A stretch of 42,628 nucleotides of DNA from Ilumatobacteraceae bacterium (GCA_030726975.1 JANRCO010000017.1:1-42628); one strand, 5' to 3'; counted from the first letter of the stretch, positions 8,495 through 17,446 are shown. Numbers and translations: made by a program. Notes: generated by a model not told the origin, from the sequence alone.

Positions 8495-9671
8495 CGCCGA
8501 TAGAGCGCAAGTGCGCTGCATCGAAGCCAAGCTCGTTCACAATTTCATCGCTGTGTTCTCCCACCATCGGAGCCGGGCGGCTGACGCGTAATTTGGTGTC
8601 GGAAAAGATCACCGCGGGGCGCACTTCACGCATGTTTCCTGCAGCGTGGTGAGAGCGTTCTACAAACACTTCGTTGTGAACTATCTGTGGGTCTAACGGC
8701 AGGTCGGCGATGGTATTCACGCGTGATGCAGGCACATCGTTTTCTTCGGCGCGGCGTAAGAAATCATCGAGGTTTGCCTCGAGTGCGTGCTTCGTCATTG
8801 TTGAGACAAGTGCTTCCATATTTTGACCACGATTTTTTGCTGAGGTAAAACGCGGGTCATCGGCAATTGCTTCATGACCAAGTGCTGCACACCAGCCGCG
8901 GAACTCGGCATCGCTCACTGCTGCCCCTGCGCAATATCCATCAGACAATTTTGTGACTGAATAATTAGCGCCAAGAGTAGGGGTGCGGTTGACGTCGTCG
9001 TCGAGTAACGCTGCATCCATGCCACCGTCAGGCCAGAGGAAAGCAACTGCAGAGTCGAGCATGGCAATCGTGAGGTGTTGACCCTTGGCAATGCCGCGTT
9101 CGCGTGCAAATAGTGCAGAGGTAATGCTTTGCATTGCGGTATACGAGGTGACCTTGTCGCACACCAAGTTGCGCAACATGCCAGGCGCTCCTGTTGCGGG
9201 GTCAGTTTGTACTGCTGCCATGCCACTTGCGGCTTGAATGACGTTGTCGTACACACGACGGTGGCTGTTGGGCCCAGTTGGCCCGTATCCGCTCACCGAC
9301 ACATAAATAAGATTGGGGTTGAACTTCTTCACGTCGTCGTAACCAAGACCTAAACGGTCCATAGCGCCGGGGCGGAAGTTCTGAATGAACACGTCGGCTT
9401 CAGCGATGAGTTTTTTGAGAACGTCAAGACCTTCGGCTTGTTTCACGTTCAATGTGATGGCTCGCTTGCCACGGTTGTTGAGTGAGAACAAACCAGTCAT
9501 GCCACCTTTGCTCGTGCCAAGAAATCGCATGAGGTCACCAAGACCTGGTGACTCCACTTTGATGACGTCTGCACCGTAGTCGGCAAGCATCATTGCGGTG
9601 AGTGGTCCGGAAATCATTACCGACATGTCGACAACTTTGATTCCTGCGAGTGGTCCTGTATTTGTAGTCAT
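8484..9671 (-). CDS. Family III CoA-transferase (CaiB/BaiF type)
   Basis: The product (395 residues from ATG 9671) shows the family III pattern: an N-terminal GIKVVDMSVMISGPLTAMML, ADYGADVIKVE with the CoA-binding loop, NNRGKRAITLN, and the expected active-site aspartate at about residue 172 (NLVCDKVTS), which forms the acyl-aspartyl intermediate. Members move CoA between organic acids, or epimerise branched acyl-CoAs (racemase subgroup); the substrate is not clear. GGGGAGAG lies just before ATG 9671, so a TTG at 9683 in the same frame is rejected. It follows the amidase gene by 24 bp on the same strand and is probably co-transcribed with it. Confidence 0.9.
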   Translation of the reverse strand: MTTNTGPLAGIKVVDMSVMISGPLTAMMLADYGADVIKVESPGLGDLMRFLGTSKGGMTGLFSLNNRGKRAITLNVKQAEGLDVLKKLIAEADVFIQNFRPGAMDRLGLGYDDVKKFNPNLIYVSVSGYGPTGPNSHRRVYDNVIQAASGMAAVQTDPATGAPGMLRNLVCDKVTSYTAMQSITSALFARERGIAKGQHLTIAMLDSAVAFLWPDGGMDAALLDDDVNRTPTLGANYSVTKLSDGYCAGAAVSDAEFRGWCAALGHEAIADDPRFTSAKNRGQNMEALVSTMTKHALEANLDDFLRRAEENDVPASRVNTIADLPLDPQIVHNEVFVERSHHAAGNMREVRPAVIFSDTKLRVSRPAPMVGEHSDEIVNELGFDAAHLRSIGAIL

Positions 9672-9695
9672 ATCTCTCCCCAAAAGTAAAACTGT

Positions 9696-11111
9696 TTATA
9701 TCGTTGCAGATGGAGCCACTAATGGCCATGGTCGTGAGCGCTCAATTGCCAAACCCAGTTCCAAAAGAACCTGTTCTTGAAAGTGTTTGCCCACAATTTG
9801 CAAGCCAACGGGTAGCCCATCTACCTGCCCGGCAGGCACCGATAATGCGGGGTTTCCGTGCAGGTTTGCAGGGAAAGTGAGTTTGCCATTGTTGGCCGCA
9901 CCACCTTTTTCTCCACCGAAAGTATCGGGGAGGGGGCCTTCTGCAGCAAAGGCAATATCGGGGTTACTTGCGGTGAGCACAACGTCAACTTCAGAGAAGA
10001 TGGCGGCCATGCGCTCATTTAATTTCATACGCCGTTGTTCAATTTTGTCGCGCGCAGCTGAGCTGTAGAGCCCACTTGTGAACTCTAAGCCCATGCGAAT
10101 TTCTGGTGTAAGTACATCGGCACACTCTGGCCAAAACTCAGCGAGTTCTGCAGCAATAGAGATCATTCCTGAAATAGACCATGCGGCGCCCATGCTGGGC
10201 AAGTCGGTATTCACGTTGTCGACGCGACGCAACCCTTGTGAACTAATGAGCCACTCGGCGGTCTCATTCAATACGTTCCACATGTGTGGCGACACCACAG
10301 CGCCACCCCAGTTCGGCACCACTGCAACGCGCAACCCACGTAAGGAAAGTGTGCCGAGTGCATCTTCCCACCCTGCCTCGCGCGGCAAACTGAATGGGTC
10401 GCGTGCATCGTGACCATTAGCAATGTCGAACCATCGTGCGGTGTCGCGAATACTGCGCGAAACACACCCTGTTGTGGTGGTGAGATTTCCCATGTAGTGC
10501 TGTGGCGCGCGCGGAATGCGACCATAGGTTGCTTTCAACCCAACAAGCCCCGTGAAGCCCGCGGGAATACGAATAGATCCACCGCCATCGCCTGCGGTTG
10601 CGCTTGTGCATAAACCGCCAGCAACTGCAGCAGCAGCGCCGCCCGATGAACCACCAGGTGTGAGACCTGTACGCCACGGGTTGTGCGTGGCGCCATTCAA
10701 AACAGTGCGGGTGACATTGACACCACCAAATTCACTTGCCGTGGTGAGCCCGAAGGGAACCATGCCACCTTCGTGCTGCAGGCGTTGCACCATGATGGAC
10801 GTGTGCTCGGCAACACGGTCGGCAAAGACTGCACATGCAGAAGTGTCGGGCCAACCCTGAACTGAATCTAACTCTTTGACTGCGAGTGGCACGCCACCAA
10901 AGGGGAGCGACGTGTCGGCGGTTTGTGCCGCGGCAAGAGCGCTGGTTGCATCGATGAAACTAAATGCATTGAGGTCGCTTTTTTCAATATCGCGCAAAGT
11001 GGCAGCGAGTTCTTCAGCGGGGCTGCGTCGTTTGGCACGAAATTCTTCGACGAGAGAACATGCATCTCCTTGCCAAGATTCGCGGAAGCTGTGTGGGGAT
11101 GTGTCTGACAT
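9696..11111 (-). CDS. Amidase signature family enzyme
   Basis: This 471-residue protein carries the Ser-cisSer-Lys triad: Lys79 (PLAVKE), the cis-serine Ser155 in GGSSGG, and the nucleophile Ser179 in GDGGGSIRIPA. The family hydrolyses or transfers amides and ranges from nicotinamidase-like enzymes to GatA. A catabolic amidase is more likely than GatA, because no gatB or gatC lies nearby and the next gene on the strand is a CoA-transferase. The start ATG 11111 has a TAGTTT box 8 nt upstream and faces the thioesterase gene across 52 bp, so the two share a divergent control region. Confidence 0.92.
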   Translation of the reverse strand: MSDTSPHSFRESWQGDACSLVEEFRAKRRSPAEELAATLRDIEKSDLNAFSFIDATSALAAAQTADTSLPFGGVPLAVKELDSVQGWPDTSACAVFADRVAEHTSIMVQRLQHEGGMVPFGLTTASEFGGVNVTRTVLNGATHNPWRTGLTPGGSSGGAAAAVAGGLCTSATAGDGGGSIRIPAGFTGLVGLKATYGRIPRAPQHYMGNLTTTTGCVSRSIRDTARWFDIANGHDARDPFSLPREAGWEDALGTLSLRGLRVAVVPNWGGAVVSPHMWNVLNETAEWLISSQGLRRVDNVNTDLPSMGAAWSISGMISIAAELAEFWPECADVLTPEIRMGLEFTSGLYSSAARDKIEQRRMKLNERMAAIFSEVDVVLTASNPDIAFAAEGPLPDTFGGEKGGAANNGKLTFPANLHGNPALSVPAGQVDGLPVGLQIVGKHFQEQVLLELGLAIERSRPWPLVAPSATI

Positions 11112-11119
11112 ATCACTGC

Positions 11120-11125
11120 AAACTA
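11120..11125 (-). promoter_or_regulatory. Candidate -10 box for the amidase-CoA-transferase unit
   Basis: On the minus strand TAGTTT lies 8 nt before the ATG at 11111. No Shine-Dalgarno site is seen, in line with a nearly leaderless transcript. Confidence 0.45.
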
Positions 11126-11148
11126 CAACGCTTTGGCCCTGTGCGTAT

Positions 11149-11154
11149 TAGCGT
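11149..11154 (+). promoter_or_regulatory. Candidate -10 box for the thioesterase gene
   Basis: TAGCGT lies 9 nt before ATG 11164. The same hexamer precedes the acyl-CoA dehydrogenase gene (7324-7329). Confidence 0.4.
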
Positions 11155-11163
11155 CGTGAAGGT

Positions 11164-11991
11164 ATGGATACCGTTGAATTTCTTGGGCTGAAAAGTAGCC
11201 ATAATCCCTTCCGCTGGCACTTAGAGGTAGTTCCTCATATCTCCACCTCTGTCAATTTTCTCTTTGGCGGCTGTGGGCTTGCTGCAGCAATTTCGGCCAT
11301 GGAAGCCACAACGGGGCGCAATCTCATTTGGGCCACTGCTCAGTACCTTTCCTATGCGCGGCCAGGTGAAGTGATGGATATCGATGTCACGGTGTCGGTA
11401 TCGGGGCATCAAATGACCCAAGCTCGTGCTGTTTGCCATGTGGGGGAGCGAGAAATTCTCACCGTCAATGCCGCACTCGGCGATCGTCCACTCGATATGC
11501 ACGGCCAGTTCGAAGCCATGCCTGTCGTTCCTCCGCCAGATGACTGCCCGTTGTTTATTCATCGCGGTCTTCAAGAAGGTTCCATCAACGAACGCATTGA
11601 AAAAAGACTGGTGAAAGGGCGCCAAATTGCCACGCTCGACAAAACAGTGGGCGATGGTCAAACGCTCATGTGGGCACGTATTCCCGGTGTCATTCAAGGC
11701 GTCGACGCCAGTGCCCTTGCGGTGCTGGGCGATTACATTCCCCTTGGCGTGAGCCAAGCCATGGGCATTCGTGGTGGGGGCAACAGCCTCGACAACACAT
11801 TGCGTGTGGTGCGCCTGGTGCCCACGGAATGGGTTTTGCTCGATATCCGTATTCATGCCATCGACCGCGGTTTTGCGCATGGTTTGGTGCACATGTTTGC
11901 CGAAGACGGAACGCTCATGGCAACCGCCAGTCAAAGTTGCATCGTTCGTTTCTGGAAAGATGAAGTGCCTAAAGATAAGGAAGTCTCATGA
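11164..11991 (+). CDS. Acyl-CoA thioesterase, TesB-like double hotdog
   Basis: The 275-residue protein has two hotdog halves. The first holds LFGGCGLAAAISAMEATTG and the RPGEVMDIDV strand; the second ends with GNSLDNTLRVVR, EWVLLDIRIHAIDRGFAHG and HMFAEDGTLMATASQS, the usual closing strands of type II acyl-CoA thioesterases. Such enzymes hydrolyse medium- or long-chain acyl-CoA to free acid and CoA. The stop overlaps the start of the next gene (ATGA), so it is coupled to an F420-type oxidoreductase. The nearby acyl-CoA dehydrogenase and CoA-transferase support a role in acyl-CoA metabolism. Confidence 0.85.
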   Translation: MDTVEFLGLKSSHNPFRWHLEVVPHISTSVNFLFGGCGLAAAISAMEATTGRNLIWATAQYLSYARPGEVMDIDVTVSVSGHQMTQARAVCHVGEREILTVNAALGDRPLDMHGQFEAMPVVPPPDDCPLFIHRGLQEGSINERIEKRLVKGRQIATLDKTVGDGQTLMWARIPGVIQGVDASALAVLGDYIPLGVSQAMGIRGGGNSLDNTLRVVRLVPTEWVLLDIRIHAIDRGFAHGLVHMFAEDGTLMATASQSCIVRFWKDEVPKDKEVS

Positions 11992-12977
11992 GCCAAGCCA
12001 TCCCTCGACGTAACGGAATGACCGTTCCACTCCCTGGGCATCTCCATTCGCATCGTGAAAAACTCAGTGAATTAGCCGACCTCGGCTACAGCGACATCTG
12101 GTCTGCAGAATCAGACGGCGCCGATGCATTTACTCCACTCGCAATGGCTGCTGCATGGGAACCACGGTTGCGTTTAGGAACAGCAATTGTTCCGGCATTC
12201 ACGCGCTCACCGGCTGCTTTTGCACAATGCGTTGCATCACTTGCCGATGCTGCACCCGGGCGCTTTGCCATTGGCATTGGTTCGTCGAGCAACGTCATTG
12301 TTGAAAAGTGGAATGGCGTACCTTTTGTAGAGCCCTACAAGAAAGTGAGAGACATCGTGCGTTTTCTGCACGACTCCTTTGAGGGTGAAAAAATCGTTAA
12401 GAAGTACGACACATTTGAAATTAACGGTTTCCGTTTAGGTGTGAAGCCTGAGGTGAAGCCGAAGATCCTTGTTGCTGCTTTGCGTGAAGGAATGTTGCGC
12501 TTGGCTGCGCGCGAAGCCGATGGCACCATCATCAACTGGCTCTCAGCTGAAGACGTGAAAAAAGTTGCTGCAGTGGTGAACGGCGCAGCAAATGGTGTAC
12601 CAAAAGAAATTGTGTGCCGTATTTTCGTGTGCCCAAGTGAAAACGCTGAAGTGGTGCGCAAAGCCGCTCGGTTTGCCATTACGGCTTACATGAATGTTCC
12701 GGTATACGCACAGTTCCACGAGTGGTTGGGCCGTGGCCCAGCATTTCAAGGCATGTGGGATGCATGGAAAGCTGGCGACAGAAAAGCTGCACTTGCTGCG
12801 ATTCCCGATGAAGTAGTCGACCAACTCATTGTTCATGGCTCGCCTGAAAAGTGCCGTGCACAAATTGATCAGTACTTCGCAAACGGAGTCACCACAAGCT
12901 CAATTGCCATTATGGCCTTCGACCCAGAGTTGAGTCATTGGGATGCAGTGAAGGCGCTCAGCCCGAGCGCATCGTAA
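11988..12977 (+). CDS. LLM class flavin/F420-dependent oxidoreductase
   Basis: The 329-residue protein is a luciferase-like TIM barrel. Typical segments are LADLGYSDIWSAES, WEPRLRLGTAIVPAFTRSP, and the signature APGRFAIGIGSSSNVIVEKWNG. A late EKCRAQIDQYFANGVTTSSI is common to actinobacterial F420-dependent members. Such enzymes use F420 (or FMN) to reduce or oxidise small substrates, which are not predictable here. The start ATG overlaps the thioesterase stop, with AAGGAAG upstream. The stop is 2 nt from the stop of a second, opposing LLM gene; the two are only distantly alike, so this is not a recent inverted duplication. Confidence 0.88.
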   Translation: MSQAIPRRNGMTVPLPGHLHSHREKLSELADLGYSDIWSAESDGADAFTPLAMAAAWEPRLRLGTAIVPAFTRSPAAFAQCVASLADAAPGRFAIGIGSSSNVIVEKWNGVPFVEPYKKVRDIVRFLHDSFEGEKIVKKYDTFEINGFRLGVKPEVKPKILVAALREGMLRLAAREADGTIINWLSAEDVKKVAAVVNGAANGVPKEIVCRIFVCPSENAEVVRKAARFAITAYMNVPVYAQFHEWLGRGPAFQGMWDAWKAGDRKAALAAIPDEVVDQLIVHGSPEKCRAQIDQYFANGVTTSSIAIMAFDPELSHWDAVKALSPSAS

Positions 12978-12979
12978 AT

Positions 12980-13891
12980 TTATAGCAAGGCGTCGGCGAG
13001 GCGATTCCACTGCGTCATGGGCACCACCTGTGGCGTGTCGGTGAGTACCTGAATGCACACATGGTTGGCGCCTGCAGCGTGATGCTCGGCGACACGATTT
13101 TTAATGGTTGCTTCGTCTCCACACACGATGACTGCATCGATGAGGCGTTGAGAAGGTTCACCGTTGCCTGCGTCGATGTCGGCATCGGAAAAACCCACGC
13201 GCTTCAAGCTGTTGGTGTAGTTCGGCAAGCGTAAGTAGCGAGTCATGCCAGCAACAGCAATAGCGCGCGCCTTTGCCTTGTCTGTTTCCAAAACAACCAT
13301 TTGTTCAACGGCAAGGTTTGCTGCAGGGTTGGTGCTGTCAATGTCGCCGCGAGCGAGCGCAGTGTGTTCAGGTGGCATGAAGTAAGTAAGCGCACCCGAT
13401 GTGCGTTCGCCAGCAAGACCCACCATGCGTGGGCCTAGTGCACCCAACATGCGATGTGGAGTGGTGTTTGGTGTGGGGCCCATATATGTGGCCTTGTCGA
13501 TGGTGTCGAGGTAGTTCTTCATGAGGGTGAGCGGGGTGTTGTACGCGGCATCTAAAACGCGATTCACAAACGTGGAATGGCTCACACCAATACCCAATAC
13601 AAATCGACCTTCGTGTGCTTCAGAAACAGCCATCCACCCACTGTGCATGGAAAGGGCAGTGCGTACCTGCGCATTGGCTACGCCCGATGCAATACGAATG
13701 TTTTTGCTGGAGTTCAAGAGCAACATGGCATTGGCAAACACTTCGCGGTTCACCGATTCGCCAATCCATAGTGTTGGCCAACCGCGCTCGTCAAGTGCAG
13801 CAATGCCTTCGCGCACAATGGGGGAGCGCTGTGTTTCAAATGCACCGGTGAAAATGCCAACTGTGCCGAGGTTGAGTGTGGGGGTTGTCAT
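12980..13891 (-). CDS. LLM class F420-dependent oxidoreductase (second family)
   Basis: This 303-residue luciferase-like protein begins with LGTVGIFTGAF and contains ALDERGWPTLWIGES, HEGRFVLGIGVSHSTFVN and LGALGPRMVGLAGERTSGAL. It resembles the MSMEG_4141-type F420 enzymes of actinobacteria, judged from memory. The substrate is unknown. Its start lies 24-30 nt downstream of a possible TAACGT box, with a perfect 7-bp inverted repeat over the expected transcript start. It is the last gene of a minus-strand run with the small protein and the carotenoid oxygenase, but the 42-bp gap and the box suggest its own promoter. Confidence 0.87.
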   Translation of the reverse strand: MTTPTLNLGTVGIFTGAFETQRSPIVREGIAALDERGWPTLWIGESVNREVFANAMLLLNSSKNIRIASGVANAQVRTALSMHSGWMAVSEAHEGRFVLGIGVSHSTFVNRVLDAAYNTPLTLMKNYLDTIDKATYMGPTPNTTPHRMLGALGPRMVGLAGERTSGALTYFMPPEHTALARGDIDSTNPAANLAVEQMVVLETDKAKARAIAVAGMTRYLRLPNYTNSLKRVGFSDADIDAGNGEPSQRLIDAVIVCGDEATIKNRVAEHHAAGANHVCIQVLTDTPQVVPMTQWNRLADALL

Positions 13892-13902
13892 GTTGCTCGC
13901 TC

Positions 13903-13918
13903 GCTTCTCTTGAGAAGC
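13903..13918 (-). promoter_or_regulatory. Inverted repeat upstream of the LLM gene, possible operator
   Basis: GCTTCTC and GAGAAGC face each other with a 2-nt spacer, a perfect 7+7 palindrome. On the minus strand it directly follows a TAACGT box (13921-13926) and ends 11 nt before the start codon. The loop is too short for a stable RNA hairpin with full pairing, so a repressor site is more likely than an attenuator. No regulator gene is adjacent. Confidence 0.4.
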
Positions 13919-13933
13919 AAACGTTAACGAAAA

Positions 13934-14110
13934 CTAGGCCGCGTTGGTGCGTTGGGCTTCTTTTTCGGAGCGTTGAAGTTCTTCGCGCCGAGCTTGCTCA
14001 GCGAGTTGAGCTTTGATGAGCGCTATGTGTTTGAGCCCCAACTCACGCGTATGACGAGACAGCCGTGTTTGGCGTGGAGTGAACCCGGGGAGTGTGGCAT
14101 TCGTTGTCAT
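13934..14110 (-). CDS. Small charged hypothetical protein
   Basis: A 58-residue frame begins at ATG 14110 (MTTNATLPGFTPRQ). A GTG at 14137 would add nine residues and start 4 nt after the carotenoid oxygenase stop. The sequence is rich in Arg, Lys, Glu and Gln and probably helical over its second half (LIKAQLAEQARREELQRSEKEA). No membrane span or known motif is seen. It may be a real small gene in the carotenoid oxygenase transcript, or a chance frame. Confidence 0.45.
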   Translation of the reverse strand: MTTNATLPGFTPRQTRLSRHTRELGLKHIALIKAQLAEQARREELQRSEKEAQRTNAA

Positions 14111-14140
14111 GAAAAAATCATGCCAACGAGGTGTCACATG

Positions 14141-15571
14141 CTATTTGGCGCCGGGCATCCAGTTGCCGTGAAACCCTGCAGGCACACGCTGTGGCAGGTG
14201 CACGCGGGCAACAGGGCCTGCTGCAAGATCTTCAGCATTGAAGATGCAAAAGTCGGTGGTCATTGCGGCAAGGTCGGTGGCGTACACCATGACATATGCA
14301 CCAAGTTCACCTGGTCGTGTGGGGTCGTCGGCAACAACGGCTTCACCAATGGCGGTGCCTGGCCCAAAGGCGAAGGTTTGGTCGCTGCCACCTTCGAGGT
14401 CATAGCGAATGATGCCATTGAAACCAAGGCCCATTGGGCCATCGAGGGTTGCTGAGGCAAAGCCATAGCGGTGCTTCAAGCCCAAGAGGTCGTCGTGCAA
14501 GCGCGGGAAGTCGCTGCGCAGATCGTGAATCATTTCTTCTTTCACGGTGCCGGTGGTGAGGTCGATGGTCCACTTGGCCATGCCGACGCCGTCTACCGCA
14601 GCAATGCCACTTGGCGCATCGCCTGTTGCCTCGAAGTCGAGGTCGACGTTTGGCATACGGCATCCATAAGCAACGATGCGCTCGTGGCCATCGCTGCCAA
14701 CTTCTTCCCATGCATTCAAGAAGTGGAATACATAGCAGGGGTCGATGTCGAACCAACGCACGTCGGCATCGCTGCCATGACGCGGCATCACACCAATGCG
14801 TGCACCAAGATCTGGCTGCCACATTGATTTGCCTTCCATTGCTGCTGCAATGACTGCAGGCAAATCGAAAATGATGGAGTAATTGCGCGTCGTGAGGAAG
14901 TCGTGCATCATGACGCCTTCGGGAATGGTGATGGGTGTGCTGTGCACAAGGTTGCCGTGTTTGTCGGCAACGTGGTAACGCAAGAAAGGTTGTCCGCCAA
15001 TGGGGTCGTAACCAATGATGATGAGTTCACCGGTCTCGGGGCACCACTTTGGGTGAGCTGTCATGGAGCCTTCAAGTTTTCCGGCGTAGTCCATGATGCC
15101 AACAGTGTCGAGCTCGCGGGTGATTTCCGATGGTGGACCACCTTCCCACAGGCCAAGAATTTTGTCGGCGTGGCGAATGATGTTGGTGTTCGCTGCATTT
15201 TTGAAAATGCCACATTCGGCCATGATGTCTTCAGGTGGGAATTGGAAATTGAGAATGCCGCCAAAGAGTGCTTTTTCTTGTTCACGTTCGTGGCGCAAAC
15301 CAGGTGTTTCAATCCACCTGTTCTTGTAGCGAGCTTTGCCGTTTTCCAAATACACAGCGTGAATCATCCCGTCGCCATCGAACCAGTGGTAGCGACCCAT
15401 GGGTGCAAACTGTGGGTTCGCGCCATTGCGCATGTACACGCCAGTGAGTGCGGCAGGAATTTCGCCAGTGACGCGCAAGTTGGCTTCGTTCATCTCGTCG
15501 AAAACGGGTCCGTACGCTCCACGAAGAAAAGGGCTGTAGTCGGCAAAGGGCTGTGATTCAAGTGCGGTCAT
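14141..15571 (-). CDS. Carotenoid cleavage oxygenase family enzyme
   Basis: The 476-residue protein fits the beta-propeller carotenoid oxygenase family. The four iron-binding histidines expected for it are visible: His173 (TAHPKW), His223 (MMHDF), His283 (VFHFLNAWEE) and His468 (GFHGNWMPG). YMRNGANPQF and YHWFDGDGMIHAV near the N-terminus are also typical. Members cleave double bonds of carotenoids, apocarotenoids or stilbenes with O2; the substrate is open, and no carotenoid synthesis gene lies in the window. A TAACAT box 6 nt before the ATG suggests a leaderless transcript. Confidence 0.93.
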   Translation of the reverse strand: MTALESQPFADYSPFLRGAYGPVFDEMNEANLRVTGEIPAALTGVYMRNGANPQFAPMGRYHWFDGDGMIHAVYLENGKARYKNRWIETPGLRHEREQEKALFGGILNFQFPPEDIMAECGIFKNAANTNIIRHADKILGLWEGGPPSEITRELDTVGIMDYAGKLEGSMTAHPKWCPETGELIIIGYDPIGGQPFLRYHVADKHGNLVHSTPITIPEGVMMHDFLTTRNYSIIFDLPAVIAAAMEGKSMWQPDLGARIGVMPRHGSDADVRWFDIDPCYVFHFLNAWEEVGSDGHERIVAYGCRMPNVDLDFEATGDAPSGIAAVDGVGMAKWTIDLTTGTVKEEMIHDLRSDFPRLHDDLLGLKHRYGFASATLDGPMGLGFNGIIRYDLEGGSDQTFAFGPGTAIGEAVVADDPTRPGELGAYVMVYATDLAAMTTDFCIFNAEDLAAGPVARVHLPQRVPAGFHGNWMPGAK

Positions 15572-15577
15572 AAAGCA

Positions 15578-15583
15578 ATGTTA
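15578..15583 (-). promoter_or_regulatory. Candidate -10 box of a leaderless transcript (carotenoid oxygenase)
   Basis: On the minus strand TAACAT lies exactly 6 nt before ATG 15571, which would place the transcript start at or next to the A of the start codon. Confidence 0.55.
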
Positions 15584-15628
15584 GACGGAAATGAGGGGGT
15601 GGGCTACCAGCGGGTAGAGCCAAAACGA

Positions 15629-15634
15629 TACGGT
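15629..15634 (+). promoter_or_regulatory. Candidate -10 box for the ABC exporter operon
   Basis: TACGGT lies 7 nt before ATG 15642 with no Shine-Dalgarno site. It faces the carotenoid oxygenase promoter across 70 bp. Confidence 0.5.
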
Positions 15635-15641
15635 AGAAGCG

Positions 15642-17444
15642 ATGTCGCAAGCGGAAAGCCACCCACAGGACGGCCCCGCTACCGCGGAGGGCTGGAAACT
15701 TTTACGCAAGGTACTGCGTGAACAGCGCAGAGGTTTGCTACAAGGCGTGGCCATTGGGCTCATGTGGAGTGCGGGCAAGGTGTCGATTCCACAACTGTTC
15801 AAGCTGGGTGTTGACCGTGGTATTGAACAAAGCGGTTCATTGTTGTTCTGGGCGGGGGCAATTACTTGCGCCGGAATTATTGCAGGCTTTTTCGCTGGCT
15901 GGCGCAGATGGATTGGTTTTCGCGAGAGCAGATGGACAGAAAGTTCGCTGCGTGAGCGTCTCTTCACACATTTACAGGGCCTGCACATCGGGTATCACGA
16001 CATGACCCAAACAGGGCAACTCATGAGTCGTGCCTCAAGCGACCTTGGCCAAATTCAGGGTTTTGTTGTGATGATTCCCATCACAATTTCCAACGTAGCC
16101 ATGGTGCTTGCCGTGATGGTGATTTTGCTGTCGAGCCAACCCATGCTTGCCATAACTGCGCTCGCACCTTTGCCGTTTATCAACCTGGCCGCGCGACGTT
16201 TTTCTCACGACATTCATCCGGCAGTTCTTGCGATACAAGCAGAACAAGCAGAACTCGCCAACGTTGTTGAAGAAAGTGTGTCGGGTATTCGCGTTGTGAA
16301 AGGTTTTGGTGCTGAAGCAACACAAATGCGCAAGTTAGAAAAAGAAGCGAACGATATTCGTCATGTCTCACTCGGGGCCGCAAAAATACGCAGCAAATTT
16401 CTGCCAGGTATAGACCTTTTGCCGTCTATTGGTCTCATCGCTGTTTTAGGCATTGGCGGACACCGCGTCATTAATGGCCAAATGAGTGTGGGCGACCTTG
16501 TTGCATTCAATACGTATCTCACCATGCTCATCTGGCCATTGCGCAATATTGGAATGACAGTGGCTTTTGGTCAACGCGCTGCTGCGGCACTGATGCGTGT
16601 GAATGAAGTGTTGTCGACCGAACCAGCAATTGCCGACCCACCAAAACCCGTTGCACTCCCCAGTAGAGCAAGTTCAGCTTTTACGGGTGCAGTGACCTTC
16701 AGCAATGTTTCATTTGGCTACAACAATGGCCAAGAAGTGCTGAGCAATTTAGATCTGGTCATTCAGCCTGGAGAATCTGTAGCAATTGTTGGGGCAACAG
16801 GAAGCGGTAAGAGCACCCTGGCACGTTTGCTGTTGCGTTTTTACGACACGACTTCTGGTGACATCACTCTTGATGGCATCGATATTCGCCAGTTGCGTCT
16901 ATCAGAACTGCGGCGTGCGGTTGCAGTGGTATTTGAAGACACTTTGTTATTCAACGACACAGTTGCAGCCAATATTGCCTTTTCAGATCCCAATGCGCTG
17001 CAAGATCGTATTGAAAGTGCGGCTCGTTTAGCTGGGGCACACGAGTTCATCTTGGAACTTCCCGAGGGGTACAACACTGTTCTGGGTGAGCGCGGATACT
17101 CGCTCTCGGGTGGGCAACGTCAACGCATTGCCATTGCACGTGCCATTGTGGCCGACCCCCGCGTGTTGGTGCTTGACGATGCAACATCTGCAGTGGACCC
17201 CGCCAAGGAAAACGAAATTCGTGAGGCGATGACCACGGTGATGCGTGGTCGTACCACTTTGGTCATTGCGCATCGGCCAGCAACTATTGCACTTGCCAGC
17301 AAAGTGGCTTTGCTCGACGAAGGTCGCATTGTTGCTTTTGGTGAACATGCTCACTTGCTTGCGACCAATGCGAAGTATGGCGAAGTTCTTGCTGCGCAAG
17401 AAAAGAACATTGCAGAGCAGACCAACCAATTGGTGGGTGAATAG
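15642..17444 (+). CDS. ABC exporter half-transporter, degenerate ATPase site subunit
   Basis: This 600-residue protein has an N-terminal six-helix membrane domain (to about 330) and a nucleotide-binding domain. Walker A is GATGSGKST (384-392), the signature is canonical LSGGQ (488-492) and the switch His is in IAHRPAT. Two deviations are seen. The catalytic glutamate after Walker B is Asp513 (LDDATSAVD), and the Q-loop has Glu432 (VVFEDT) in place of Gln. In heterodimeric exporters the subunit with the Asp builds the non-hydrolysing site. The partner follows 2 nt downstream. Substrate cannot be inferred; family members export drugs, lipids or peptides. Confidence 0.93.
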   Translation: MSQAESHPQDGPATAEGWKLLRKVLREQRRGLLQGVAIGLMWSAGKVSIPQLFKLGVDRGIEQSGSLLFWAGAITCAGIIAGFFAGWRRWIGFRESRWTESSLRERLFTHLQGLHIGYHDMTQTGQLMSRASSDLGQIQGFVVMIPITISNVAMVLAVMVILLSSQPMLAITALAPLPFINLAARRFSHDIHPAVLAIQAEQAELANVVEESVSGIRVVKGFGAEATQMRKLEKEANDIRHVSLGAAKIRSKFLPGIDLLPSIGLIAVLGIGGHRVINGQMSVGDLVAFNTYLTMLIWPLRNIGMTVAFGQRAAAALMRVNEVLSTEPAIADPPKPVALPSRASSAFTGAVTFSNVSFGYNNGQEVLSNLDLVIQPGESVAIVGATGSGKSTLARLLLRFYDTTSGDITLDGIDIRQLRLSELRRAVAVVFEDTLLFNDTVAANIAFSDPNALQDRIESAARLAGAHEFILELPEGYNTVLGERGYSLSGGQRQRIAIARAIVADPRVLVLDDATSAVDPAKENEIREAMTTVMRGRTTLVIAHRPATIALASKVALLDEGRIVAFGEHAHLLATNAKYGEVLAAQEKNIAEQTNQLVGE

Positions 17445-17446
17445 CA

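Noticed and set aside
11221-11934. Open frame opposite the thioesterase gene
   Set aside because: Fully antisense to a recognised enzyme; translation shows no known fold or motif.
11988-13891. Recent inverted duplication of the two opposing LLM genes
   Set aside because: The two proteins share only the general fold signature and differ in most motifs, so they belong to different LLM families.
14903-15556. Open frame on the plus strand opposite the carotenoid oxygenase gene
   Set aside because: The minus-strand frame has all four iron-binding histidines; the plus frame is a shadow.
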